A DNA stretch of 64,000 nt from Arachidicoccus sp. (GTDB lineage: Bacteria > Bacteroidota > Bacteroidia > Chitinophagales > Chitinophagaceae), in contig JAPWKH010000033.1 in NCBI GenBank assembly GCA_028283605.1, positions 310,001 to 374,000 on the forward strand. Direction: 5' to 3'. The notes below the pieces were generated by a model, which saw nothing but the letters and a program-made list of their open reading frames with translations, made no database searches and was not told the DNA's origin. How positions within the stretch are numbered: the stretch's first letter is position 1; every line of letters starts with the position of its first letter. Of this stretch, positions 56,234-64,000 are shown piece by piece. The translations under genes were made by a program, and so were the position numbers.

Positions 56234-58225
56234 ATGAAACAACTCTTATTTTTCTTTTTATTCATATCGCTGCACATGGCAGCCCTATCCATTCCCAATG
56301 CAAGTAAACCGGACAGTCTGGTATCAGTGTTGTATTCCGGTCTACCTGATACTGCCAAAGCAGAGGCGGCGTATTCGCTCTCGGAATATTATTACAAGCA
56401 TGGAGATCCCACAAAAGCCATATTTTACCTGAAAAAAGGAAAAGAATTGGCAAGTAAATATCCCTTATGGATAACCGTTGCCGGGTATTATGAAACGCTC
56501 ATCCACGAACAGGAAGACCATGGCAAAGCGGAACAATCCTATTTGACCACGGAGCAAAACCTACAAAAATTTACTTCCAAAGACGCCTATTACTACAGGG
56601 CTGCCTGCTGGTACAATTATGGGGTGCTGCAGCAATACAAAGACGACCAGAAAGGGTTTGCCGACATTGTGCTTACCAAGGCATTGCCTTTGGCCGAAAA
56701 AAGCGGCGCGCAGATTTTCATAGGGAAAACCTACTGGGGATTGGGCGTGGTATTTAAAAACATATTGCAATATCCTCAATCAGAAAACAATCTTAAAAAA
56801 GCCATTGAGATATTCATAACTGAAAAGGCCATTGACCCATACTTAATAAAAGCCTACAATACCATTGCCGAAACCTATATTCTAGAAGCGAAGTACAATT
56901 ATGCGGATCAGGCGCTGGCACAAGCATACCGGTATCTCAATATGGTAGATGCCTCTAAGGATCTGTGGATGGATTATTATACATCACGTGGTATGTATTT
57001 CACAGTAGTCAAGAAATACGACCAATCCGTTAATAATCTAAAGAAGGGTATTGATATTGCAGATAGATCAGGTGATACTTACAGAAAAGGGCGCTTGTTG
57101 ATGCAGTTGTTTTACTCTTTTTACGAGGCCAAGAATTTTGAGAAAGCATTGGAAACATTGGGACAAATGAATCGTGACACCTTGCTGACCGTGCAGCTGA
57201 CCAACCGACTTCAGATATATGACGGCTACGCACAGACCTATGCGCAGAAAGGCGATTACATGAATGCTTTTGAATGGCAGACTAAATATTCCGCGTTGAG
57301 CGACAGTGTTAACAGTAGTAAGTTAAAGTCTGACATCAATGCTATGGAAGTTAAATTTCATACTGCGGAGAAAGAGAAAAAAATTACTCTTCTGGAAGCA
57401 AAACAAAAAGAGACCCAGCTGGAAACCCGTAATAAAGATACCTTGATTTTCTCCTTGCTAATCGTCTGTATATTGTTGCTGTCTCTAGTTATTGTTGCTT
57501 GGTCCAGCTATCGAAAAACCAAGAACCTGGATCGGCAAAAAGAGCTTCTACATCAACAGGTATTACAGCAGAAGGAGCAGGATCTGCAACTTGAAAGTGT
57601 GCGAACATTACTTGAAGGCGAAGAAAAAGAACGTAACCGCATTGCCCGTGATCTGCACGATGGACTGGGAGGAATGCTCGCATCCCTGAAATTTAAATTA
57701 TCACATATCGCTACAGAAAATAAGTGGCCTCAAAATGCCAATGAGCTGTCAAAAATAGCCGATCCTATCGATAGTATTTTGCAGGAGCTCCGACGTATCT
57801 CTCGCAACATGGTACCTCCTACGCTCATGCAATTTGGATTGGAAATAGCACTGAATGACCTGTGCCAATCTTACAATATCCAAAATACAACTATAGAATT
57901 CCAACCAATCACGATCAGAAAAGATATTTATGAAAACGATCAATTGATGATTTATAGAATTGTGCAGGAACTGTTAGCCAATGCCATGAAACATGCATCT
58001 GCCAAAAATATACTGATACAATGTAGTCAAAATGGTGAACTTTTTCTGATTACTTTTGAAGATGACGGCATAGGGTTCGATCCTAAAAATATAACTTCCA
58101 AAGGAATTGGATTAGCCAATATAGAACATAGGGTTAATTACATGGATGGATCAATCGATCTAAGTACATGTCCAGGAAAGGGTACTGCCTATAATATAGA
58201 ATTAAAACTGAATAGCCATGGATAA
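56234..58225 (+). CDS. Sensor histidine kinase, TPR sensor, NarL/DegS type
   Basis: About 663 residues from the ATG at 56234, which opens the signal peptide; the frame is open 12 codons further to a TTG. A periplasmic array of TPR repeats (about 35-375) is followed by a coiled coil, one transmembrane helix (about 396-416), a HisKA_3 box with His475 in R-D-L-H-D-G-L-G-G, and an HATPase (N-A-M-K-H-A, D-D-G-I-G-F, G-I-G-L-A-N-I). Its stop overlaps the regulator gene by eight bases. It is the same architecture as the decayed kinase at 47865. Confidence 0.93.
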   Translation: MKQLLFFFLFISLHMAALSIPNASKPDSLVSVLYSGLPDTAKAEAAYSLSEYYYKHGDPTKAIFYLKKGKELASKYPLWITVAGYYETLIHEQEDHGKAEQSYLTTEQNLQKFTSKDAYYYRAACWYNYGVLQQYKDDQKGFADIVLTKALPLAEKSGAQIFIGKTYWGLGVVFKNILQYPQSENNLKKAIEIFITEKAIDPYLIKAYNTIAETYILEAKYNYADQALAQAYRYLNMVDASKDLWMDYYTSRGMYFTVVKKYDQSVNNLKKGIDIADRSGDTYRKGRLLMQLFYSFYEAKNFEKALETLGQMNRDTLLTVQLTNRLQIYDGYAQTYAQKGDYMNAFEWQTKYSALSDSVNSSKLKSDINAMEVKFHTAEKEKKITLLEAKQKETQLETRNKDTLIFSLLIVCILLLSLVIVAWSSYRKTKNLDRQKELLHQQVLQQKEQDLQLESVRTLLEGEEKERNRIARDLHDGLGGMLASLKFKLSHIATENKWPQNANELSKIADPIDSILQELRRISRNMVPPTLMQFGLEIALNDLCQSYNIQNTTIEFQPITIRKDIYENDQLMIYRIVQELLANAMKHASAKNILIQCSQNGELFLITFEDDGIGFDPKNITSKGIGLANIEHRVNYMDGSIDLSTCPGKGTAYNIELKLNSHG

Positions 58226-58847
58226 GATTAACATTGCTATCGTAGAGGACCACCAAATAGTGATGGAGGGATTAATGATGCTTTTAGAAAAAGAGCCGTT
58301 TATCCACATTGCCGGCGGATTTACGGACGTAGATAGTTTTGTTGCAGATTTTAAAAACCTGAATTTAGATATTGCTATCGTTGATATCATGTTAGGAGAT
58401 AAAAATGGTCTTGATCTTTGCAGGGAAATAAAGAAAGAAAGACCTCAGATAAATGTAATTATTTTAAGCAACATGATGGAAGGAAGCATCGTATTGCAAG
58501 CAATAAAAAATGGTGCAAGTGGATATTTAATTAAAAATACATCCTCAGATAAGTTGCTGCAAGCAATAAACGCTGTCCGTTCTGGTGAGATGTATTTCAG
58601 CCAAGAGATTACAAAAATTCTTGCAAAAGTATCCACCGGGACCTTATCTGGCATTCCCTCACTCACCAAAAGAGAAAGTGAAATACTGCAACTAATTTCA
58701 AAAGGACACACAACTCCGAAGATCGCAAATCTGCTTTTTATAAGTCCCTTTACGGTTGAAACGCACCGACGAAATTTGATGCAAAAATTCAATGTCCGTA
58801 ACATGGTAGAACTCGTAATGGTAGCAAAGGAAAATAGCTTTTTGTGA
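58218..58847 (+). CDS. NarL/LuxR-type response regulator
   Basis: 209 residues: a receiver domain with the acidic pair E10-D11, phospho-acceptor Asp56 and Lys106, then a LuxR helix-turn-helix (about 145-203: L-T-K-R-E-S-E-I-L, T-T-P-K-I-A-N-L-L-F-I-S, V-E-T-H-R-R-N-L). It partners the kinase upstream. Confidence 0.95.
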   Translation: MDKINIAIVEDHQIVMEGLMMLLEKEPFIHIAGGFTDVDSFVADFKNLNLDIAIVDIMLGDKNGLDLCREIKKERPQINVIILSNMMEGSIVLQAIKNGASGYLIKNTSSDKLLQAINAVRSGEMYFSQEITKILAKVSTGTLSGIPSLTKRESEILQLISKGHTTPKIANLLFISPFTVETHRRNLMQKFNVRNMVELVMVAKENSFL

Positions 58848-59146
58848 TAAACGATTTGAGTGGTAACGAACATATAGCTGACCCCTGATGCCCAGTTTAG
58901 ATAAATAAAAAATATTTTCTTCATCAAATTTTTACAAAGATATTATAAGCTATTTCCCTCTTGTACGGTTTAATAAGGCAGTATTACATGAAACAAATAC
59001 TCGCAATAAATCTTTGGGTATAATTGGCAATCATCTGTTATCAGAAATTTTAATTATTTGCTTTCCTGAACGAATTAAAAAATATTAGCATATTTTTTAT
59101 ACTTTATCTTTTACCTTTATCATTCAAATTAAAAAAAAATCGTTTT

Positions 59147-59842
59147 ATGGATAATAAAAAATATAAAATTCTTCTATGTGAAGATGATCAGAATTTGGGG
59201 ATGGTATTGAAAAATTACTTGGAATTGAATGATTATGATGTATTGCTGGAACGCGACGGAAGGCTTGGTTTGGCTGCATTTCAGAGAGAAGGCGCAGATA
59301 TATGTTTACTCGATGTGATGATGCCGCACATGGATGGTTTCACACTCGCCGAAGAAATAAGAAATATAAATCCGGATGTGCCTTTATTTTTCTTAAGTGC
59401 TAAAACTATGAAGGAAGATATTATACAAGGTTACAAATTAGGTGCTGACGATTATATTACCAAGCCCTTTGACAGTGAAGTATTATTGTTAAAAATAAAA
59501 GCAATACTTAAACGCAATGAAGAAATTAATAAAGAAAATGAGCATGTAGAATTTGACTTAAGCGGTTTTCATTTTAATCCGAGATTGCGCCAGTTGGTTC
59601 ACGGAGAAGAAGTTTATACGCTTTCTCCGAAAGAAAACGAATTATTGAAAATGCTTGCAGAACATAAGAATGATCTGTTGCCCCGCGAAAAAGCATTGAA
59701 AAAAATATGGGGAAGCGATACATATTTCAACGGAAGAAGTATGGATGTTTATATAGCTAAACTTCGTAAATATCTGAAAGATGATGATCAGATAGAAATC
59801 GTAAACATACATGGAAACGGTTTCCGTTTAGTAGCGCCATAA
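59147..59842 (+). CDS. OmpR/PhoB-type response regulator (RprY-like)
   Basis: 231 residues. The receiver has Asp56 (L-L-D-V-M-M-P), and Lys106; the winged helix fills about 130-231 (L-S-P-K-E-N-E-L-L, I-V-N-I-H-G-N-G-F-R-L). The layout matches RprY-like regulators of Bacteroidota. No kinase is adjacent, so it is an orphan here. A strong terminator follows. Confidence 0.93.
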   Translation: MDNKKYKILLCEDDQNLGMVLKNYLELNDYDVLLERDGRLGLAAFQREGADICLLDVMMPHMDGFTLAEEIRNINPDVPLFFLSAKTMKEDIIQGYKLGADDYITKPFDSEVLLLKIKAILKRNEEINKENEHVEFDLSGFHFNPRLRQLVHGEEVYTLSPKENELLKMLAEHKNDLLPREKALKKIWGSDTYFNGRSMDVYIAKLRKYLKDDDQIEIVNIHGNGFRLVAP

Positions 59843-59868
59843 AGTTATCAGCACAATATATTACCGTT

Positions 59869-59902
59869 AAAACGGCTTATAGCATTCACTATAAGCCGTT
59901 TT
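59869..59902 (+). terminator. Intrinsic terminator after the OmpR-type regulator
   Basis: Perfect 14-base-pair stem (59869-59882 with 59889-59902), six-base loop and T-rich end. Confidence 0.85.
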
Positions 59903-59997
59903 CGTTTATTTGAATTTAAGCAAAATATTCATTTCAAATCAGCATAAAAAAGATAAGGGTTATCTTCGCAATACGAAATTACTTATCAGAAGAGATT

Positions 59998-62619
59998 ATG
60001 ACAGCAGAACAGCAGCGACTTACGGCAAACGCCGAAACTGAAGTGCCTCTGGAAAAATGGGGGCCTTATGTGTCAGAAAGACAATGGGGAACTGTACGGG
60101 AAGATTATAGCGAAAACGGTGACGCATGGAATTATTTTCCTTTTTCACATGCTGATAAACGCGCCTATCGTTGGGGAGAAGACGGTTTGGCTGGCATCAG
60201 CGATATGTTTCAAAATCTTTGTTTTTGCATAGCGCTGTGGAATGGTAAAGATGATATTTTAAAAGAAAGATTATTTGGCTTGGGCAATTATCAGGGCAAC
60301 CATGGCGAGGACGTAAAGGAATTATATTATTACATGGATAATATTCCAACGCATTATTACATGCATTATTTGTATAAATATCCTCAGCAAAAATTTCCTT
60401 ACGAGCAATTGATAGAAGAGAACAAAAAACGCTCTACGCTTGATACTGAATATGAAATACTGGACACCGGAATTTTTGATAACGAAGAATATTTCGATGT
60501 CAATATTATTTATGCAAAATACGGGAAGAATGATATTGGAATAAAAATAGAAATTGTAAACCGTGCTGCGAAACCCGCAACGATAAAAGTTTTGCCCACC
60601 CTTTGGTTTCATAACCGTATGCATGCGGATGCAAATTATTTTCCGCCATCGATCAGTGAAATAGATAATGAGTCGGTCATTGCTTCTCATTCCCGGCTTG
60701 GGAATTATTACTTGTATTTTCCGGAAACACAAAACCGGTTGTATACAGATAACGTTACCAATTTTACAGAGCTCACGTTGCAAAAAGATGAAAATATATT
60801 TACGAAGGATGCGATCCAAAAAGCAATAATCAACGGAGTAAATGTGAAAGAATTACAACAAAGAAAGAGCGGTACAAAATTTTCTCCGGTATATGATTTT
60901 TCTTTTAATGCTCAGGAAAAAAAGACATTATATCTGCGAATATCTAACGAAAAAATCAGCGAACCATTTTTGCAAGGTTCGGAATTTATTTTTCAATTAA
61001 GGAAAGAAGAAGCGGATGAATTTTATAGATCGATTATTCCGCAACATCTGTCCGAAGATGTAAAAAATATTCAGCGCCAGGCGTATGCAGGATTATTATG
61101 GAACAAACAATATTATCATTTCGATATCGAAAAATGGCTGTCGGTAAATGATGGTATTGCAAGTAACAACGATGCGCGAAAACACGGCCGAAACTGGGAT
61201 TGGCAACACCTCAAAAATCAGGATGTAATTCTTATGCCGGATAAATGGGAATATCCATGGTACGCAGCGTGGGATCTTGCTTTTCATTGTATAGCTATTG
61301 CGCGAATAGATACCGGATTTGCAAAGCACCAGCTTTCCCTGATGATGCGTGAATGGTACATGAAACCTGACGGGCAACTGCCTGCCTATGAATGGAGCTT
61401 TAGCGATGTGAACCCACCGTTGCATGCTTGGGCTGCAATGGAAATTTATCATATAGAAAAGCAACAAAAGGGCGAAGGAGATATTTATTTTTTGAAAAAA
61501 ATATTCCAGAAGTTACTAATCAATTTTACCTGGTGGATTAACCGAAAAGATCCGAACGGCAATAATATTTTTGAAGGAGGATTTTTGGGATTGGATAATA
61601 TTGGCGTTTTCAACAGAAATATGCCGCTGCATGGCGAGATGGAATTGGAGCAGGCTGATGGTACAAGCTGGATGGGAATGTACGCGCTCAATATGATGGA
61701 TATGGCCTTGGAAATTTCTTTATACGATGACTCTTTTGAAGATACGGCAACAAAATTCTTTGAGCACTTTGTTTTGATTGCAGAAGCGCTGAATGAGTTG
61801 GGCATGTGGAATGATGAAGACAAATTTTATTATGACACGCTCGTTGTAAATGGCGCAAAGCCGTTGCATCTGCGTATTCAAAGTATAGTTGGCATTACAA
61901 CCATGTTTGCAGTTTCTATTATAAAGAAACAACCGCTGAAGCAATTGAAAGATTTTACAAAAAGAATTAATTGGTATGAAAATTATAGAAAGGAAAACGG
62001 TAAATTTTGGCCAAACGAAGAAAGGAAAGGCAGCGATAAAATTTTAATTTCATTAATACCGAAAGAACGGCTGGTATATTTACTGCAAAGAGTTTTAAAC
62101 GAAAGCGAATTCCTGAGCGTGGGAGGCATTCGCGGATTGTCGAAATTTCATAAAGAGCATCCATATACTGTTACAATAGAAGGAATGGAATTTAGTATTC
62201 ACTATGATCCGGGAGATGCAACATCAGATTTTTTTGGAGGCAACAGCAATTGGCGCGGGCCTGTATGGCTGCCTATCAATTATCTGCTTATACAAAGCAT
62301 CATCAGGTACGGTCAGTTTTATGGCGATAGTTTAAAGGTTGAATATCCCACAGGTTCGGGGAATGAATTAACATTAATAGAAATTGCTACAGAGCTTACC
62401 AGGCGCGTTATCAGCTTGTTTATAAAAGATGAAAACGGCAGAAGAAAATTAACGGGTAAAGAATACGATTGGTTTTATGATAAAAAAGAAAACAACGATT
62501 TGATTTTATTTTATGAATACTTCAATGGCGATGATGGCCGCGGATTAGGAGCAAGCCATCAGACCGGATGGACAGCGCTTGTAGCGGAATTAATCAGCGA
62601 GATACACAGCAAATTATAA
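59998..62619 (+). CDS. GH63-like glucosidase (MGH1 type)
   Basis: 873 residues without a signal peptide, so cytoplasmic. It has the N-terminal E-R-Q-W-G-T-V-R-E-D-Y-S box and an (alpha/alpha)6 barrel with Y-P-W-Y-A-A-W-D-L-A-F-H, W-E-W-S-F-type aromatic clusters and G-G-N-S-N-W-R-G-P-V-W-L-P near the end, the pattern of MGH1/GH63 enzymes. Relatives hydrolyse alpha-glucosides, including glucosylglycerate and mannosyl-oligosaccharides; the substrate is open. A small cupin gene follows after 31 bases. Confidence 0.88.
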   Translation: MTAEQQRLTANAETEVPLEKWGPYVSERQWGTVREDYSENGDAWNYFPFSHADKRAYRWGEDGLAGISDMFQNLCFCIALWNGKDDILKERLFGLGNYQGNHGEDVKELYYYMDNIPTHYYMHYLYKYPQQKFPYEQLIEENKKRSTLDTEYEILDTGIFDNEEYFDVNIIYAKYGKNDIGIKIEIVNRAAKPATIKVLPTLWFHNRMHADANYFPPSISEIDNESVIASHSRLGNYYLYFPETQNRLYTDNVTNFTELTLQKDENIFTKDAIQKAIINGVNVKELQQRKSGTKFSPVYDFSFNAQEKKTLYLRISNEKISEPFLQGSEFIFQLRKEEADEFYRSIIPQHLSEDVKNIQRQAYAGLLWNKQYYHFDIEKWLSVNDGIASNNDARKHGRNWDWQHLKNQDVILMPDKWEYPWYAAWDLAFHCIAIARIDTGFAKHQLSLMMREWYMKPDGQLPAYEWSFSDVNPPLHAWAAMEIYHIEKQQKGEGDIYFLKKIFQKLLINFTWWINRKDPNGNNIFEGGFLGLDNIGVFNRNMPLHGEMELEQADGTSWMGMYALNMMDMALEISLYDDSFEDTATKFFEHFVLIAEALNELGMWNDEDKFYYDTLVVNGAKPLHLRIQSIVGITTMFAVSIIKKQPLKQLKDFTKRINWYENYRKENGKFWPNEERKGSDKILISLIPKERLVYLLQRVLNESEFLSVGGIRGLSKFHKEHPYTVTIEGMEFSIHYDPGDATSDFFGGNSNWRGPVWLPINYLLIQSIIRYGQFYGDSLKVEYPTGSGNELTLIEIATELTRRVISLFIKDENGRRKLTGKEYDWFYDKKENNDLILFYEYFNGDDGRGLGASHQTGWTALVAELISEIHSKL

Positions 62620-62650
62620 AAATGCAATTGTAAAAATTCTTTTATTATTT

Positions 62651-62989
62651 ATGAATGATAATTCAAATTTCTATCATAAAACAGCTCCACATAATTTGGA
62701 ATATGCAGGAGAAGGTGCAACAAGAGAGATTATCGCTTATGACAATCAGTTGATGATGGTTAAAGTTTCTTTTGAAAAAGGAGCGATCGGAACGATGCAT
62801 CAACACATACATACACAGGCAACATTTGTGGAAAGCGGTGTATTTGAATTTACCATAGGAGAGGAGAAGCAAATTATAAAACAAGGCGATGCATGTTTTA
62901 TGCCTTCGAATGTATTACATGGCTGTGTATGCCTTGAGGCCGGCGCGCTGATAGATTCTTTCGGGCCTTACCGGGAAGATTTTGTTTAA
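62651..62989 (+). CDS. Cupin domain protein
   Basis: 112 residues forming one cupin fold. Metal ligands are His50, His52 (H-Q-H-I-H-T-Q), Gln/Glu nearby and His90 (V-L-H-G). Size and motif fit KdgF-like small cupins involved in uronate metabolism, as well as many unassigned ones. It is likely co-transcribed with the glucosidase gene. Confidence 0.85.
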   Translation: MNDNSNFYHKTAPHNLEYAGEGATREIIAYDNQLMMVKVSFEKGAIGTMHQHIHTQATFVESGVFEFTIGEEKQIIKQGDACFMPSNVLHGCVCLEAGALIDSFGPYREDFV

Positions 62990-63090
62990 GCCTGAATATT
63001 TTGAAATAGTATAAAAAAACAGTTGGCGAACATTGGGGTACAGGCCTTTCTTTTCAGAGAATTTTCGATCATTATAATTAATTTTCTTTT

Positions 63091-64000
63091 ATGTATTTAA
63101 GAAAATATTTTTTGTTCATAACGCTTTCATTATCCATATACTCCAGCTATTCACAAAATATAAAAACAGATTATAAGTTACAGCAACAGCTCGCAACTTT
63201 GCTTGATGGTTTTCACGGCGTTGCAGGAGTATACGTCCGTAATCTTAAAACAAATAAAATTGCAGCCGTAAATGCCGATACGATTTTCCCGACCGCGAGT
63301 ATTGTGAAAGTGCCGATATTGATAGGCATTTTTGATAAAATAAACAATGGAGAATTACAATATCACCAGCCATTGCTTTACCGTGATTCTTTAAAGAAAA
63401 GTGGTTCCGGATTGATGCAATATTTCAAAGATAGTACAAGCACAAGTCTCAATGTGCTTGCCGCTTTGATGATGAGCTATAGTGATAATACGACTTCGCT
63501 TTGGTGTCAGTCGCTGGCTGGCGGCGGAGCGGCTATTAATTCTATTTTGGGACAATTTGGATTGAAAAATACACGCGTAAATTCTTTAACAAAAGGGCGG
63601 GAAGAAAACAGAAAACAATATGGCTGGGGGCAAACTACACCGCGCGAAATGGCTGAGTTACTGGCTATGATACGCACAGGAAAAGTTGTGAGCCAGCAAG
63701 CAAGTGAAGAGATGTACAGGTTAATGACACATACTTTTTACGGCCAATATTCCGTATCGCAGGTGCCGCCTTATATACAAACCGCTTCCAAGCAAGGCAT
63801 GGTAAACGATTCTCGTTCCGAATTATTATTGGTAAATGCACCGCATGGTGATTATGTTTTTTATATTGCCACAAAAAATATTAAAGACACATCTTGGGAC
63901 GATACAACTAACGATGCATGGGTTTTGCAACGCAAAGTTTCAGCAATGCTTTGGAATTATTTTGAACCGAAAGATGGATGGCAAGCGAAAAATATAACTA
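63091..64000 (+). CDS. Class A beta-lactamase-like serine hydrolase, 3' end outside window
   Basis: The frame runs open from the ATG at 63091 to the window end, 303 codons. A signal peptide (about 1-21, S-Y-S-Q) is followed by S70-I-V-K, the S-D-N box at 131-133 and T-T-P-R-E-M-A, all as in class A enzymes. The third box is K-Q-G, not K-T-G or K-S-G, and the canonical E-x-x-L-N of the omega loop is not seen (R-E-E-N at about 168). It may be a divergent hydrolase that does not destroy beta-lactams. Confidence 0.85.
   Translation, partial: MYLRKYFLFITLSLSIYSSYSQNIKTDYKLQQQLATLLDGFHGVAGVYVRNLKTNKIAAVNADTIFPTASIVKVPILIGIFDKINNGELQYHQPLLYRDSLKKSGSGLMQYFKDSTSTSLNVLAALMMSYSDNTTSLWCQSLAGGGAAINSILGQFGLKNTRVNSLTKGREENRKQYGWGQTTPREMAELLAMIRTGKVVSQQASEEMYRLMTHTFYGQYSVSQVPPYIQTASKQGMVNDSRSELLLVNAPHGDYVFYIATKNIKDTSWDDTTNDAWVLQRKVSAMLWNYFEPKDGWQAKNIT

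Overview
The window looks like chromosomal DNA of an AT-rich Bacteroidota bacterium, most likely a member of the Chitinophagaceae. The grounds are SusC/SusD with an ECF sigma factor and FecR, GLPGLI proteins, a type IX secretion (T9SS) sorting domain, a Bacteroidota-type GDH, a CcmC/CcmD pair, many TAnnTTTG-type -7 promoter boxes and almost no Shine-Dalgarno sequences. The genus is inference; no rRNA or species marker is present.

Layout. 1-6.4 kb: end of a GLPGLI gene, era, a small Ala/Asp/Ser-rich lipoprotein, an ECF sigma factor next to a membrane protein that joins an anti-sigma-like N-terminus to a periplasmic trypsin-like protease, fabH, and a YtxH/holin-like/137-aa operon. 6.4-15.4 kb: glutamate dehydrogenase, ccmC-ccmD, an HsdR-N-like protein, a 150-bp inverted-repeat element with a possible small RNA, a DUF4399 lipoprotein, an RsmF-like methyltransferase, a LysM protein, and an operon of two membrane proteins and an iron alcohol dehydrogenase. 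15.4-16.0 kb: relics of an ECF sigma factor and of a SusC C-terminus. 16.0-22.3 kb: RND efflux operon 1. 22.5-32.6 kb: a decayed ECF gene, then ECF sigma, FecR, SusC, a frameshifted SusD and a GH2 enzyme, i.e. a polysaccharide utilisation locus. 32.7-37.1 kb: a seven-repeat propeller with a T9SS tail, four small exported proteins and a fatty-acid-hydroxylase-superfamily protein. 37.2-39.0 kb: a LytS/LytTR two-component pair. 39.8-46.0 kb: a TetR-controlled RND efflux operon 2 whose putative operator overlaps the tetR start codon. 46.2-51.3 kb: tRNA-Gln followed by a graveyard: a broken gene running into the tRNA, an IS3 orfA fragment, a decayed histidine kinase and response regulator, an intact YegP and a GLPGLI fragment. 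51.8-58.8 kb: four uncharacterised exported proteins (one OmpA-like) upstream of and opposite to a NarL-type two-component system. 59.1-64.0 kb: an OmpR-type regulator, a GH63-like glucosidase, a cupin and a class A beta-lactamase-like serine hydrolase cut by the window end.

The strongest leads are the sigma factor/anti-sigma-protease pair (2010-3672), the exported-protein cluster with its divergent two-component system (51779-58847), two promoters placed so close to start codons that the transcripts may be leaderless, and gene relics recovered by reading intergenic DNA in all frames.
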